Origin: Ectocarpus siliculosus
Lineage: Eukaryota > Sar > Phaeophyceae > Ectocarpales > Ectocarpaceae
DNA: 29,150 nt
Direction of reading: 5' to 3'
Assembly: GCA_000310025.1 (NCBI GenBank)
Contig: FN649745.1
Span: 25,176-54,325 of the forward strand
A program made the position numbers and the translations under genes. Under the pieces are notes generated by a model. It was not told where the DNA came from, ran no database searches, and saw nothing but the letters and a program-made list of their open reading frames with translations. This document shows positions 8,642-20,600 of the stretch, piece by piece (positions within the stretch are counted from its first letter, which is position 1; every line of letters begins with the position of its first letter).

Positions 8642-11600
8642 CTTTAGATTCGGCGTAGACAACAAACGGAGGCGTTTGTAGAGTGAGGGACGGGGGCGCT
8701 TGGGTTTTGAGGGGCTTACCATATGTTTTCGCGGCCGATAGGACTCTCTTTCGTTCGAGTACTTGCGTGCGTCTACTTGCGTGCGTCTACCTCTAGGAGC
8801 AAGAAAAGGGGTGGTTCCAGCCAGAGGTCTTGAAGAAAACAGCAACAGCAACAGCAACAGCAACTACAGGGCGCAGCCATGTCGTAGTTGGACCTGACGT
8901 TATTTCATCCGAATGCCATGGTGCCTTGCGCGCTTGTGGCTCTACTGCCTGTTTTTTCTATCTCATGGTACACGTGGAGAAGCCCTATTGCCGGACAGGC
9001 AACAGGAAAGCAACATTCGGTAGCAAAACAGAAGGTCGGATGCAGATATAAGGTTGATCATGAGCGGGTTGCCGCAGCAACTGCACTGCATTTGACCACG
9101 TGCCTAAAAACTTGGAGATGAACTACAGTATCAAAAAATGACCAACCTCACGTCGACCCCTCCCCACCGGTTCCCATGCCAACAGCAACACCTACATAAC
9201 GGCAGTGGCCCTTTTACCTGCCGCATGAGCGTCGACGCGTACTCGAACGCCGAGTTCCTCAGCCCTGACCGCTGGCACTCGATGACGGTAGACGTAAGCA
9301 CGGGCACGATGTGCGTCGGGAATCGCGAGATGCTCCTGGCTACCCTCAACAGCATCCGGGCCGCGCCCTCGTGGTCTCCGCGTCGGACCATTTTTTTCAC
9401 CTGTGGCGTTCAGGACGCGCGTATTGTTATGATGTTCGATTGATCCTGCCTTGTTGGGAGGGGGGGGGCTGGGGCTTCCTCACCGTGCTCGTAGCTTGCC
9501 CTGGGAGCTAACGTGTACTCGCCTCTATATTACTGGTATGTTGGTCTGCCACAGGTATGCTGGGTGCGAACGGAGGTTGGGGATTTCCTCTACGGTTTGC
9601 TGCAGAGGGTTTGTGGTACGTTGCGTGTTTTGTGTATTCAGGGCGGGTGGGACGGGTGGGCCGGGGGTCGTTTTCCAACAATCTGTGCGAAAGCAGGAGT
9701 GAGTATAGCCTAGCATATTAAACGCTCCGAAAGCAGCTTTCGACGCTCAGGAGACCCCTTTCCATCCGTTCTTGTAATGGACGATTAGGATCCTGGATAA
9801 CACGACATAACCATTTTCACGGTGACACATCTCGAGAATATCTTCAGTTCCGGAACATTCGGACCGTTCATCGTTCGTTCCAGTAAAAAAAAAGAAACGA
9901 GGCACCTACCAAAATGTAACTGTGCAGCAGCACAAAGCTTCGACGGAGGGACTGCGGGACGTGTATCCCCTGATCCTCTAGCTGTCGGATCGTCTCGAAG
10001 AGGATCCCGTGCGCCACCTGTGAGTGGATCGGGAAAGGGTTGCAACCATTGCGGAGTTCAGCTGTCGGGCGTGTGCACATTGCGCCCCTTCACGGGGAGA
10101 TATAGATAACGTTTGGCGATGGCCATTGTAAAAGGCGTGCGAAACACATGTCACATTCCAGTGTCTGGTGCCCCCGAGAATCCGACTCCGTGGGCCCCAG
10201 CTAGCGCTAGCCAACAAGAAAGCATCTTCCCGAAACTTTGAAATGAAAAAATATTGTTTCTTGGCGATTTTTTCGGGCCAAGGCCTTACCCATGTCAGTA
10301 TTATTTACTGTCGTCGACTACGCCTGCGACTTTGCCCCTGTTCGTTTGCTGCCGTCGTCTTTCCCCACCGGGGGATTCTTTCTGCTTAGGAGGGGTGAAA
10401 TTCCTTGCAATATATAGAACGATCGCCCCCCGATCTTGACACAACTACCCAACACTTACACACTCTCGTAGCTGCCACCACACGTGGTTACGAGTTAGCC
10501 CGTGGGATTTTCCATGACCAGACACACATCTCCCACCTTGTAGTTGCCCAAGTCCTGTTCCTGCTTGGCGATGATGATCGCCGTCTTTGCAGCTTGAGAG
10601 TAGCTGCCCAGAGCCATGTACAGGCGGTAGATGTAGTTGGGGTCCTTGGGGACCCCGTCCGTTTCCCCCATCAAGAAGTCGATCAGGGTATGCGTCAGCA
10701 TGTCGTTGCGGGCCTTGCCCACCACGGCTATGGCGGCCTCCACCTCCTGCTTGCCGCACTGAAGGAAGAGCTTGAGTGCTCGGTGATGTTGCCCGCACAG
10801 GCTTCAGCCACGGGCGAACAACACCAACACAACCACACGACCATCAGCATTGAATCAACAGCAGCGGCAGCAAAAAGAAGAAGCAATTAGGGTCATCGAA
10901 CAGAATAAACGAACGAATGAACTAATTGTTAGGAGTGGCCTCCTTTTTACGGGGTTGCGGAAAGAACCTCTTGCTGTGCCGGCGTGCGGTAAATGAGGTA
11001 CGGGTAGGAAAACGAGGGACGTAAGGCGGGGATACCATCGACGAAAACCTGTCTACGCGCGAACACGTAGCAGCACGTTTTGGTGTCACGCGTTCGGTGT
11101 CTCACGGCTAGGGCAATAGCCCAATAGTGTTTACCTGTAGAATTTACCCGCCTTGCCGAGCTCGTGCTTTCCCTCGTAAAACCGAGCCACGCTCAAGGCG
11201 TCGTCGGGAGAAACGTCAGTACCCAACACCTGTGGTTCGCCGGAGTGCGGGGGGCGGGGGGGCGGCCAGGGGTCCTCGTCAACCCCACGAAGGCGGATGC
11301 CACAGCAAGAAGATATCCACGAATAGCGTAGGCAGGAGCAGAAACAAAGGGTGGGGCACCCTGGGTGAAGGCATTAGCCGGTGCGTGCGGTCTGGTCACG
11401 TCGACGACGTCAGGGAACCAAAAAACATCAAAATTTATCCCCGGTGGGCGAAAGCAATTCCAAGCCTTCTTGTGCCACGAAAGGGTGCGGGCACCTTCGT
11501 GAAGATGTCCATCCGTGCGTGCGATTTGGCCAGGCTGAAGGCGTCGGCTGTCCTCTTGGCCATGAGCAGGAACTCGATCGCGCCCTCCCAGTCCCCGGCA

Positions 11601-14600
11601 TCCTGACAGTGCCGTGACACCATCTCCGCGCCAGTGCTGCGAAGACCGTGCATGTTTGTCCGCGCAACGCGTACGGCAAAAGGAGTTCATGAAGCGCGGG
11701 GTATGGCACGAGGCAGACGCTACGCAAACCAAGCAGTGGTTGGTTCGAGGAAACCCTTCGAGGTCATGCCGTGAGAAGTCGACCGCGGTACGCGTGTCGG
11801 GAGTTTCGTCTTCAAAGGGCTGATCCGTTGTTGCTATCGTTGTTATCGTTACAGCTTGACAGGGGAAACCATCTGCGCTCGTTCCAGCCAGCTCTCATGC
11901 CCGACAGTCTCCAAATGGCCATTTGTTCAACCCACACCGTACGAGTTGATTTGACCGTAGTAGTAGGTTTGCTCATCTTGTCTGTACCCGAATTAACCTG
12001 ATTCTGGAAGACTTTGAAGAACATAGAAGCGATTCAATAATGTGGCAATCGTTGTACACTGCAGAATGTTTCCAGATGTTGATCCCGACTCGACTGAAAA
12101 TTTAAACCCTGATGCAGAGCGTCCTTTCGATCGGTCTTTCGGTTCGAATTACGACCGCCACTGACAACATTGATAGGAAAAAACGCGGTGCCTGTCCGTT
12201 AGCGGTTTCGTCCAGCGAGAAGGAGCCATATTGTAGTTTCCCTTTGAAGCATGACAAACGATCTTATCGACTGGCCGAGAGACCGTCCAGAGAACCAACG
12301 GTCTTTACAATTCAGAAATCGACGGCAAACGGAGCTTTCGCAGACCCTCGCCGAGTCACTGCTTGGCTAGGAAGGTCGCTGTTCTTGTGAGTGCCAACAC
12401 CGATCACCTGGACGCGTTCTCTCGCACAATAGCGAACGCTCGATGCGACTGGTCGAGCTGGTCGAGGCACAGCCGCACCACCGAGTCCATGTCCCGCGCT
12501 CGCTCGTACGCCTCCAAGGCTTGCTCCCACCTGGTGTTGACCACAACGGAAGCCAAGCAAGGGGCAAGGTATGAAGCCCTCTCGATTCCGACACTCACGC
12601 CGTGCGCAGCGGTAGATGGTCAGGCGTTCTCGGCCTTTTTGCGACGCCGAAGTGGGTGGTTTGCCGAGGGACACGGCACTTTTCATGTCCTCGCTCGTTG
12701 ACTCGCCTCCGCAAAACATGGTGCTGGGATAGTAGGAGGTACTCGAAGTCGGCATGGAAGACCAGCGCGAGTGTACGGAGAAGACCCAGCCGCCTAAACT
12801 TCGACCCAAACCTCAAGTTTCCCCTCCCATGCAATGCCTACCCCCTCGGGGTGCAACCTACACCTGGCAGATTATATTTTTCTCTGCTCACGGTGTCAAC
12901 GAACACGGATACCCTGTTGTCAAAGGGGAGGCGACCGAATGCCAAGCCTGCCCCGAGGACCGCTCGCGACAACCGCCGCACCTTCCGGTTATCTCGCAGG
13001 CCTTGGCGTACTGTCCGAGAAGCTTGGGCTGCGTTACCCTCGGCATGACCGTCGCGGCCTTGTCCAAGTCCTTGGCGGCGACGTAGATAGCGGCGGCACG
13101 GTGGTCCTGGCCTCCCAGCTCGTACATCGCAGCGGCTTCCGCCGGCTGTTTCATGCTTTCGAGGATACCCGCACATTCCCGGAACAGCTGGGACGATCTG
13201 GACGTGGGGAATGAGTTGTTGGCGATTCCGTGGACATCATGCATCACATTGGGATGTCTGGTGAGCCATAACTATGGTGAGCCTTGCCCGGTACAGAGTG
13301 AGAGCGGCACGTCAAATTATAGGCCGAGAGTACCGATGCAAAACGACATCATTTTCATACAACGTTCGTCCCGATGGATGACGTGATGCGGCATGTGCCA
13401 CCTATAGCCTAGGTCCAAACACTCGGCCACCATTACACCGCCGAGCCGATACCTCACCCGGCTCCTCTCGCGAGCCGCAACCCTTTTCGCAGGTCGCCCG
13501 ACCGCAGCGTGCAGCGAGCCACCCCGGCCAGGCACACCGCTCGTCGGGTCTCGTCCTCCCGGGCAGCGGCGGCGTCCTCATCGTCGTCTTCCACGTCGCC
13601 GCCGGCGGCGTCAGGGGGGGAAGACAGCTTGTGTTCTTCGGCGCTGCCGCCGCCACTACCACCACTGGTGCTGCTGAGGGCAGACTCGTACATCGCAAGA
13701 GCGTCGTCGTTGCTGCCTCGAAACTCCAATTGCTGGCCGTACTCCACGCACAGCTCGGGCTCCTGTTTTCGTGCAGAAGACATGGCACGGGGTGCGCTCG
13801 TTGTTGTCGTGCACGGCCTCATTTGTCGGCGAGATATCTATCATCATATCCCTACCAGGTCGGGACGGAGCGCTCCATCAGGTTTCGGTCGACCACGCAG
13901 GAGTTCCTCTGAGCGCAAAACGCCGTAAGTTGTTCAACGAGCCCCACAAGAGTGTGTACGCCCGGGGGCGGGGGGAATTTCGCGACAATATGTGCTTTAA
14001 TCGGCCGTTTGAGGCCACCGTAACAACTTGGCGGGGCACAAGCTTCAGTCGTGCTGGCGTGTCATATTCTCTCCTCTGCATTTTGCCTCTTAGGTCGAAA
14101 GTCCCCACTTCTCTTTGTACAAGGCAAGTTGTGTACCACGGTACCTGGGATTGCCGGGATTGGCTGTTGCCGTTGCAACCCCCGGCTGAATATTATATCC
14201 TTATCGCGGGTTACGCCCTACTCATTGTTTACGTCGTAGGTAGTGACGCACGTACAACCGTATAGATCCGAGACCCAACGAACTACGTTCCTGAGGTCTG
14301 AAGATCTTTACAAACAAGAGGCCTTCCGTCTGCTGTGACGAGCCAGAGGGTGGAAGCGGGCCCCTGAGGCTCACTCTCACCTTTCAACCTAGCAAGGCCG
14401 ACTAAAGTCAGCCACGGTTGGCCATTCCTTGCCACATTGCAACAAGAACGAAGTTACCTTCGTTGGTGAAATGTTATTCACCACTTCAGGGACCTGTACT
14501 GGTAACAGAGTGACGGTATTCTCTAGGGGGAGCACTGTGGAACAAACGACAACTCCAAGGGGGGGGCACGTTGCCGACCCGCCTTGCGGAATAACGCTCG

Positions 14601-17600
14601 CGAACGCCGAAGACCCTCTCACCTTGTGTGGGGCGAGCGTGTGCGCCAGCTTGAGGGCTTGGTCCCAGTGTCTCAGGTCCCATCTCATCTCCAGCGCTGT
14701 TACCGGTCGGCTGCTGCTCAGGAACAAATCCTGCGGGCACCGAACAAATGAAAGCGTCAGGCCTCGGGTCGCAGCATCGAGAACACCCATCTACTCTGAA
14801 GTACCGAATGACGCTTCAGCAGGACAGAAGCGTAAGAATCCCCGCACGAAACACAGGGGCATCTGCGTCGAGTGTTCGGTAATTCCTCCTTTGGTTCCCC
14901 AGTAACTTTTCCTGTTGGGTTTAGAGTCGGACGTTTCTTCTTGCCTGCGCGGTCTGATAGTTGCCGAACAGGAGGGCCACGTGCCCCGCCAAGAGGTTCT
15001 TGTCCTCCACGTAGGCGATGCGTTCCAGGCCCATGACCATCCCCGCGTCCCCGAGCTGTCGGTAGACATGCACCGCCATCTGAACGTCCAGGACCTCCAT
15101 TGCCTGGCGGGGGGTGAGTGGGCGGGTGCGTTCCTCTCAAGGCGTCAGAATACCAATTTCGACCCTTAGATACTTCGGTCTTATTTAGTTCCTGCGTAGG
15201 TATTCTAATGCGACGGTCGCTGAGTTGGAATACCAACGGCTTCAATAGATTTCCTCTTTGCCCTACCAGGAGCCTCCGACAAAGTTAACCTTGCTGCCGA
15301 CCGCAACAAGTCGGGAAGAATGAGTGCGACCAACCAACAGCCCTTCCGTGGACGAGTGGTCGCTGGCACTCTTTTTGGGCCGGATGTAACACAACGAGTT
15401 CTTGGGTCGCGGGACGTTACAGCAAGGGATGAACGATCTATGGACATGGGCCAACGTGACTCACATCCGCGGGTAATCTTGATCTTAACCCCAGATCCGT
15501 GGCCCGACTGCATCTGCTAACGCGACGAAATACTACTTCTTCGCCACGGCGTGCGAAGCTCTGCTATCCTTCGATGTTCTGGCACCAGAATAGACGTACT
15601 GGAGTACTTGAAGCATGATATTTTCCATGTTACCGTTGCCTACGTCAAAGCTTTTCCACAAGAGTGGAAGTACTGTTAATCTCAAAGCACAGGACCAAAA
15701 GAGAAGATTATTGATGAACAAAAACTTGTGGTACCTTGTTGCTCAGCGCTAGCCAATACCGTCGCTCGTCTAGCTGTAGCGCGGCCCGCCACGCCTGCTT
15801 CAGCCTAAGCAACGCCAGATTTTCTAAGAAGCACCTGCGAGGGGGGCGGGGGTCGGAGTGTATTTCTTCAGGGGAACTGGGAAACGGTAGTAATGACAGT
15901 TCCGAGAGGAGACCGCGCCATCGGCTGTTAGTCCAATCTTGCTGTTTCTTCGACCCCGAAAACTACATGGTAGTGTCACCGCAAGACAAATGCTCTGGCT
16001 GATATTTGTGCCGTCTTGCTACGTTCGCCACCGTGCTACAGCAGGAAGTGACGAGACACGAGAAGATCCGTCCACCGGCGTCCTGTAGATACTCGTCGCC
16101 ACCCTCTTGCACCGCATGATATCTTCTCCCCCCTAAACACACTGTATCTCACCGCCTTTTTCTTGAACAGCTCGTTCTTTTGTGCTAGTCGACGAAACCG
16201 CTCTTTGTCTACACGCACCTCTCCCACACGTCGCTGGGAGCCCGACTTCCCGCGTTGGCGAACTCGTAGGGGGCTGCCACGAAAGACGCGATGTTTCCCG
16301 TGTGCGTCTGGCACGTGATTGTTCCCTTGTGGCTAACCACGGGTGCGTGTTGTGGGGGGAGTGGGGTGCTGTCTGGTGACATGGCGACGCCTCCATCCTC
16401 GCTGATCTCAACCAAGCCCAACTTGGTCACCTTTGAGTAGGGTTTTGCGCGGCGTGTTTTCGCATGGTTGTTAGCGAGAGTAAACCCAGGGAGCAGGAGA
16501 TGGGATCACGCAAAAGTGACCGCGCCACACTGCACTGCACGCCAAGGGCCTGAATGGTCGCCATAGGAGTTTCTGGCAGAGGGTGGAAATAGACTCCTCG
16601 GAGATCATGCATGCGCTCTCGTGAAAACATGGATCATATGAACCACACCTCGAAGAACTTGCAATGTAGTAGAGCCGTGTGAAGACAAGATCTTCGGTCG
16701 GCGGGGTGCATGGCAGTCGTTCGCAAACCAGACGGTGTCGAAGGGGTGCCTTTCAGATGGTAACGCAGTAGCCATGATTCGCCCTTCCTTGCGGTAGGCT
16801 GTACGTGGCTGAACACACACGAGCCATGCACGCAACCAGCAGAATTACAGCAAAAAATTGTCTCGCGTGGAAGTATCAACTTCCTTAGCATGTTCATCGA
16901 TGCCCATGCCTCTGTGCCCCTCCTAGATCCTATGGCCACGCGCCCACACAGCCTTGTGGCCGGACATCTCAGCCAGCGTTCTTACCATGCTGCCCCGGAT
17001 TGTCGTGTGCGAATGAACGTACGTGTGCAACTCCCTTCCGTCCGAGATCATGAGCACGTCCCGGTCTACCTGATCCCACATGCAGTGCCGACAGTTTGGC
17101 GGGAAGCCTTCGATCTGTGCAGAGAGACGGCGACGACCTCACGGGTTATAGTTGCGCCGAACCAGTGCTTGCATGTGTGCGTGCTTCGAAGAAGACATAA
17201 AGTAAAGTGGTGCGACAAGTCTTTGTCCGACAAACTATGCAGGCTGGTTCGTGCTGTTCCTATCGCCGTCACCAGCGAAAACAGTTGCACAGAGCAATCC
17301 CTCCCTTCTACCCTTAAAGAAAAGGTGGGGATAGGCAGACGAGCTAGTTTGATACGTCGCTTTGTGGCCTATTGTGCCGCACAAGGCATCTGCCCTGGAC
17401 GGTGGTATGCGACAATGACGCACAGTTAGCTGTGCCAGAGACACGTACAAACATTCTTGTGTCTACTTCCCCCCCAACCAACCACCTGCCCCCTTTCCCA
17501 CCTAGCCCCCCGGCCAGGAATCATGTCTCTTGCCTGCGTCAGCTTGTCGCTCGAGGGGCTATACAACCATCCCGCGCCCACCGCGTCCACGAAAACGACC

Positions 17601-20600
17601 CTGGTGCCTAGGTAGTTCGGCCACAGCCGGAGCACCGGGGAGGCGTGCTTGAGCTCAATTCCTGCGAGCGGCGCCCACTCCGACAGACAGAAAAACTCGA
17701 CCGTCCCCGCCTTCGTGGCGTAGATCAAGAACGCCTCCGTGAGCCCCACCACCGTCGCTTCCCCGTGTTCGCGGTCAGCCCGTTCCGGGAACGTTTTTCG
17801 AGCGCTGGGACTGGCCATCATCCCCGCTCCCTCCCTACCACCGCTTCCCGTTGATGCGCCGCCACCGACGGCGATGGCGGGCGATCTGCCGTGTCGCCCC
17901 CCGGGCCCGTCTGCGCCACCCTTCCCGTCGAGCTCTATTCTCTGCAAGATAACCTTTGAGCCGCTAAGCACAGCGGCACAGGTGCTGTTGAGCTGCACGT
18001 CGGTGACGCGGCCGTTGTACTCTCGTTCATCCACCTGGAAGAGATAATTCAAGAACGAAAAAAAACAAAACATTGCATGGTCTCATCTTGGGTGTGTTTC
18101 CCCCGTTTCAACTTGTCGGGTGGCTGCCACACAAACAAACATAGACAACAATGGATAGCCTTCCACGCCTACTCCTAATGTGCAAAACACAAGTGCACGC
18201 AGGACAAAGAATATGTGGTTCACTGGAGGACCGACTTTATTCTCATGGTGACAACATGGTACGGTAGGCGAAGCGACCCAGCGGGACAACTCAACTCCCC
18301 ACCTGTGATTTGTCCTTCCGCGTAGCGCGGTAGAAAATTACCCGGTCGTTCATGGCCACGGCCACGTGCGCCGGGCCAAGCCCGACGATCGTCGGCTCGA
18401 TGCCGACGGGGACGTTCAGCGGCTTTTCCCCCGGCCGAGCCACGTCCACGACGGAAACTTGCCGCAATGACGAGAGGTACGCAACGCAGGGGCCACAGGA
18501 CGCGTGGACGATTGGCATCCTCGCCAAGAAGTTGAAGACGTCACCCGTTGCGGTGGCGACAGTGAGGATCTGTCCGTCTGGGCACCATGCCAGGCCACAG
18601 ATCCCGCCGTCCTCTTTGGACGTCGGAACTTGCTCCTCGCTCACTTCCTTGTACGTTCTCATGTTCACTACCTTGCATTGCGTTACAGACATTGGACAGC
18701 AGATTCTTTTGTGGGGGGGATGCTGACTTGAGTTTTCAACAACCCAGTGGCGGGTTCTGTATTCACGTTCGTGTTTACACCAATCTGCAATTGTAGCGTC
18801 AGTGCGCATGTATCGATAGGTGCCAAAATAGCGTCGCGTTGACTAAGTGCCACAGAGAAAGCAGAGTTTTGACTTTGATGCCATCGAACGCTCTCGTGCA
18901 GTAGTCCAAACTCTTCAAGCCTGCCTTCCCAATGGAGGACTAACGCAAGATGCCATCGTTTGCCAAGGACTTCGTTTGAAAAACTATACCGATGGACAGG
19001 TCCATTTCCACACAACTTGGGGCCAATTTCTGGCAGCATACATCCCGGCACACTGAAAACCAACCATGCGATAATTCTGTATACTCCAGGCAGCACACAG
19101 GCACCTTTCTGCTTTCTAAGCCCATCGTAATATCACCCCCAATGGTATCAAAAAGCTTTTCCGAACCTTCCGCCGGTATTTGTTTGGTGATGACTGGGCG
19201 ATAGTGCTGCCGTCCTCATTTTCAATAATCTTGTCACGCTGCAGTACCGTGCGCATACCTACACGGCAGCATGAACCTTGAGGGTTTACCTTGATACTCG
19301 TTGGGCCGGCAGCTACCGCTTGGCGGAGCTCAGGCGAGTAGGACACGTCTGTCAGGCCTCCGTCGAAAAATCGACCGCTGAACTGCTCCTCTCCGATCTC
19401 ACTCATGTGGGTAGATATCAGCACCAAATAGCCCTTGTGAATGAAACGCCGAAAGATGAACGTGAAGAGTACACCTCAGTTAAAGTTTCGCATATGGTCT
19501 TGAACAGCACCACAGAAGTTGTGACGATTGTACTTTCGGGCGATATGTGATGATCTAAGGTAAGGTGTGGTGAGCGTTCGGGTGGGGCACAACATGGACA
19601 CGCTCGACATAGCGCTGCCGCTAACAGGGTCTTCCAATCAAACCTACCAAGATGCTGTCCTTGTGCGGGCATGCAATATTACAAGAAGTAGAATGTGCCA
19701 AGCACCCCGTGTGTTCCCCCATTGATCACAATGCTCAGCTGACGGACATGCCTGCGTAACAAACATCTGATCACCTCGGAAAAGCCAAGCAGCAGATAGC
19801 TATCGCCGAACTGTCGGTGCACGACGATGTTGCCGTACTTGTTTTGAAACGCCAACTCGACGGGCCTGTCCGGGTCGTCAAGGCTGTACAGGAGCAAGGA
19901 CTTGCCGCTGAGGTTAATGGCAACGACGATCTTTTTGTCCGCCGGTGGTGTCACCGTGCGGGTCGCTTGTGGGGAGGAGGGCCGACCATGACCGTCTCGA
20001 CCGCGCTTTCCACCGAGGAAGCACATAGCAGTGGGGGCTCGTTTTAATTGCGTCTGCTCCAGTGTGTCCCCCGTGTCGCTGCTCACGGTGAGGGTGCTGT
20101 CCACGGACCCCAGGACGAGCTGATTGGTCTCTCCCCACGCACCGCACGTGATACGCCGAGGGTGTTTCCCGAGAACAGGTATCTTTTTCCTGGTCCTTTT
20201 GTTGTACATCAAGATGTTGCCCTTGGCGGTTCCCACCGCCAACTGAGGACCGATCGCGGACCATGCCATAAAGGTGGGGTCCTTGAGGTTGGTGTCGATG
20301 CTGAGAGTGCTTCTGGAGGAGGAGTCCCATATGGGGATGACTCCGTTGCCCTCCTGCAGCACCGCGAGGCACTCGCCGTCCATGTCCCAGTCAAGGGCCA
20401 GGATCGAACCCTGCCCTTGGAGTGAGATCTCGTCCACGCGTTGGCCATGTCGGTCGAAGATGTGCACCAGGCCTGTACATGTTTGACGTGCGCAGAACGT
20501 GCTTTTCATACATGGACCAGTGCATGACCATCATGGTATATATGTCGTGTTGTCGTGAGTGAAGACTACAGCAGTACATATTTTAGACACGCAAGACACG

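Noticed and set aside
11127-11606. 159-codon plus-strand frame.
   Set aside because: It is antisense to IFT144 exons 14 and 15, whose minus-strand translations match the family well.
19817-20425. Long open frames on both strands overlapping IFT144 exon 2.
   Set aside because: They are GC-rich shadow frames of the WD40-coding exon.
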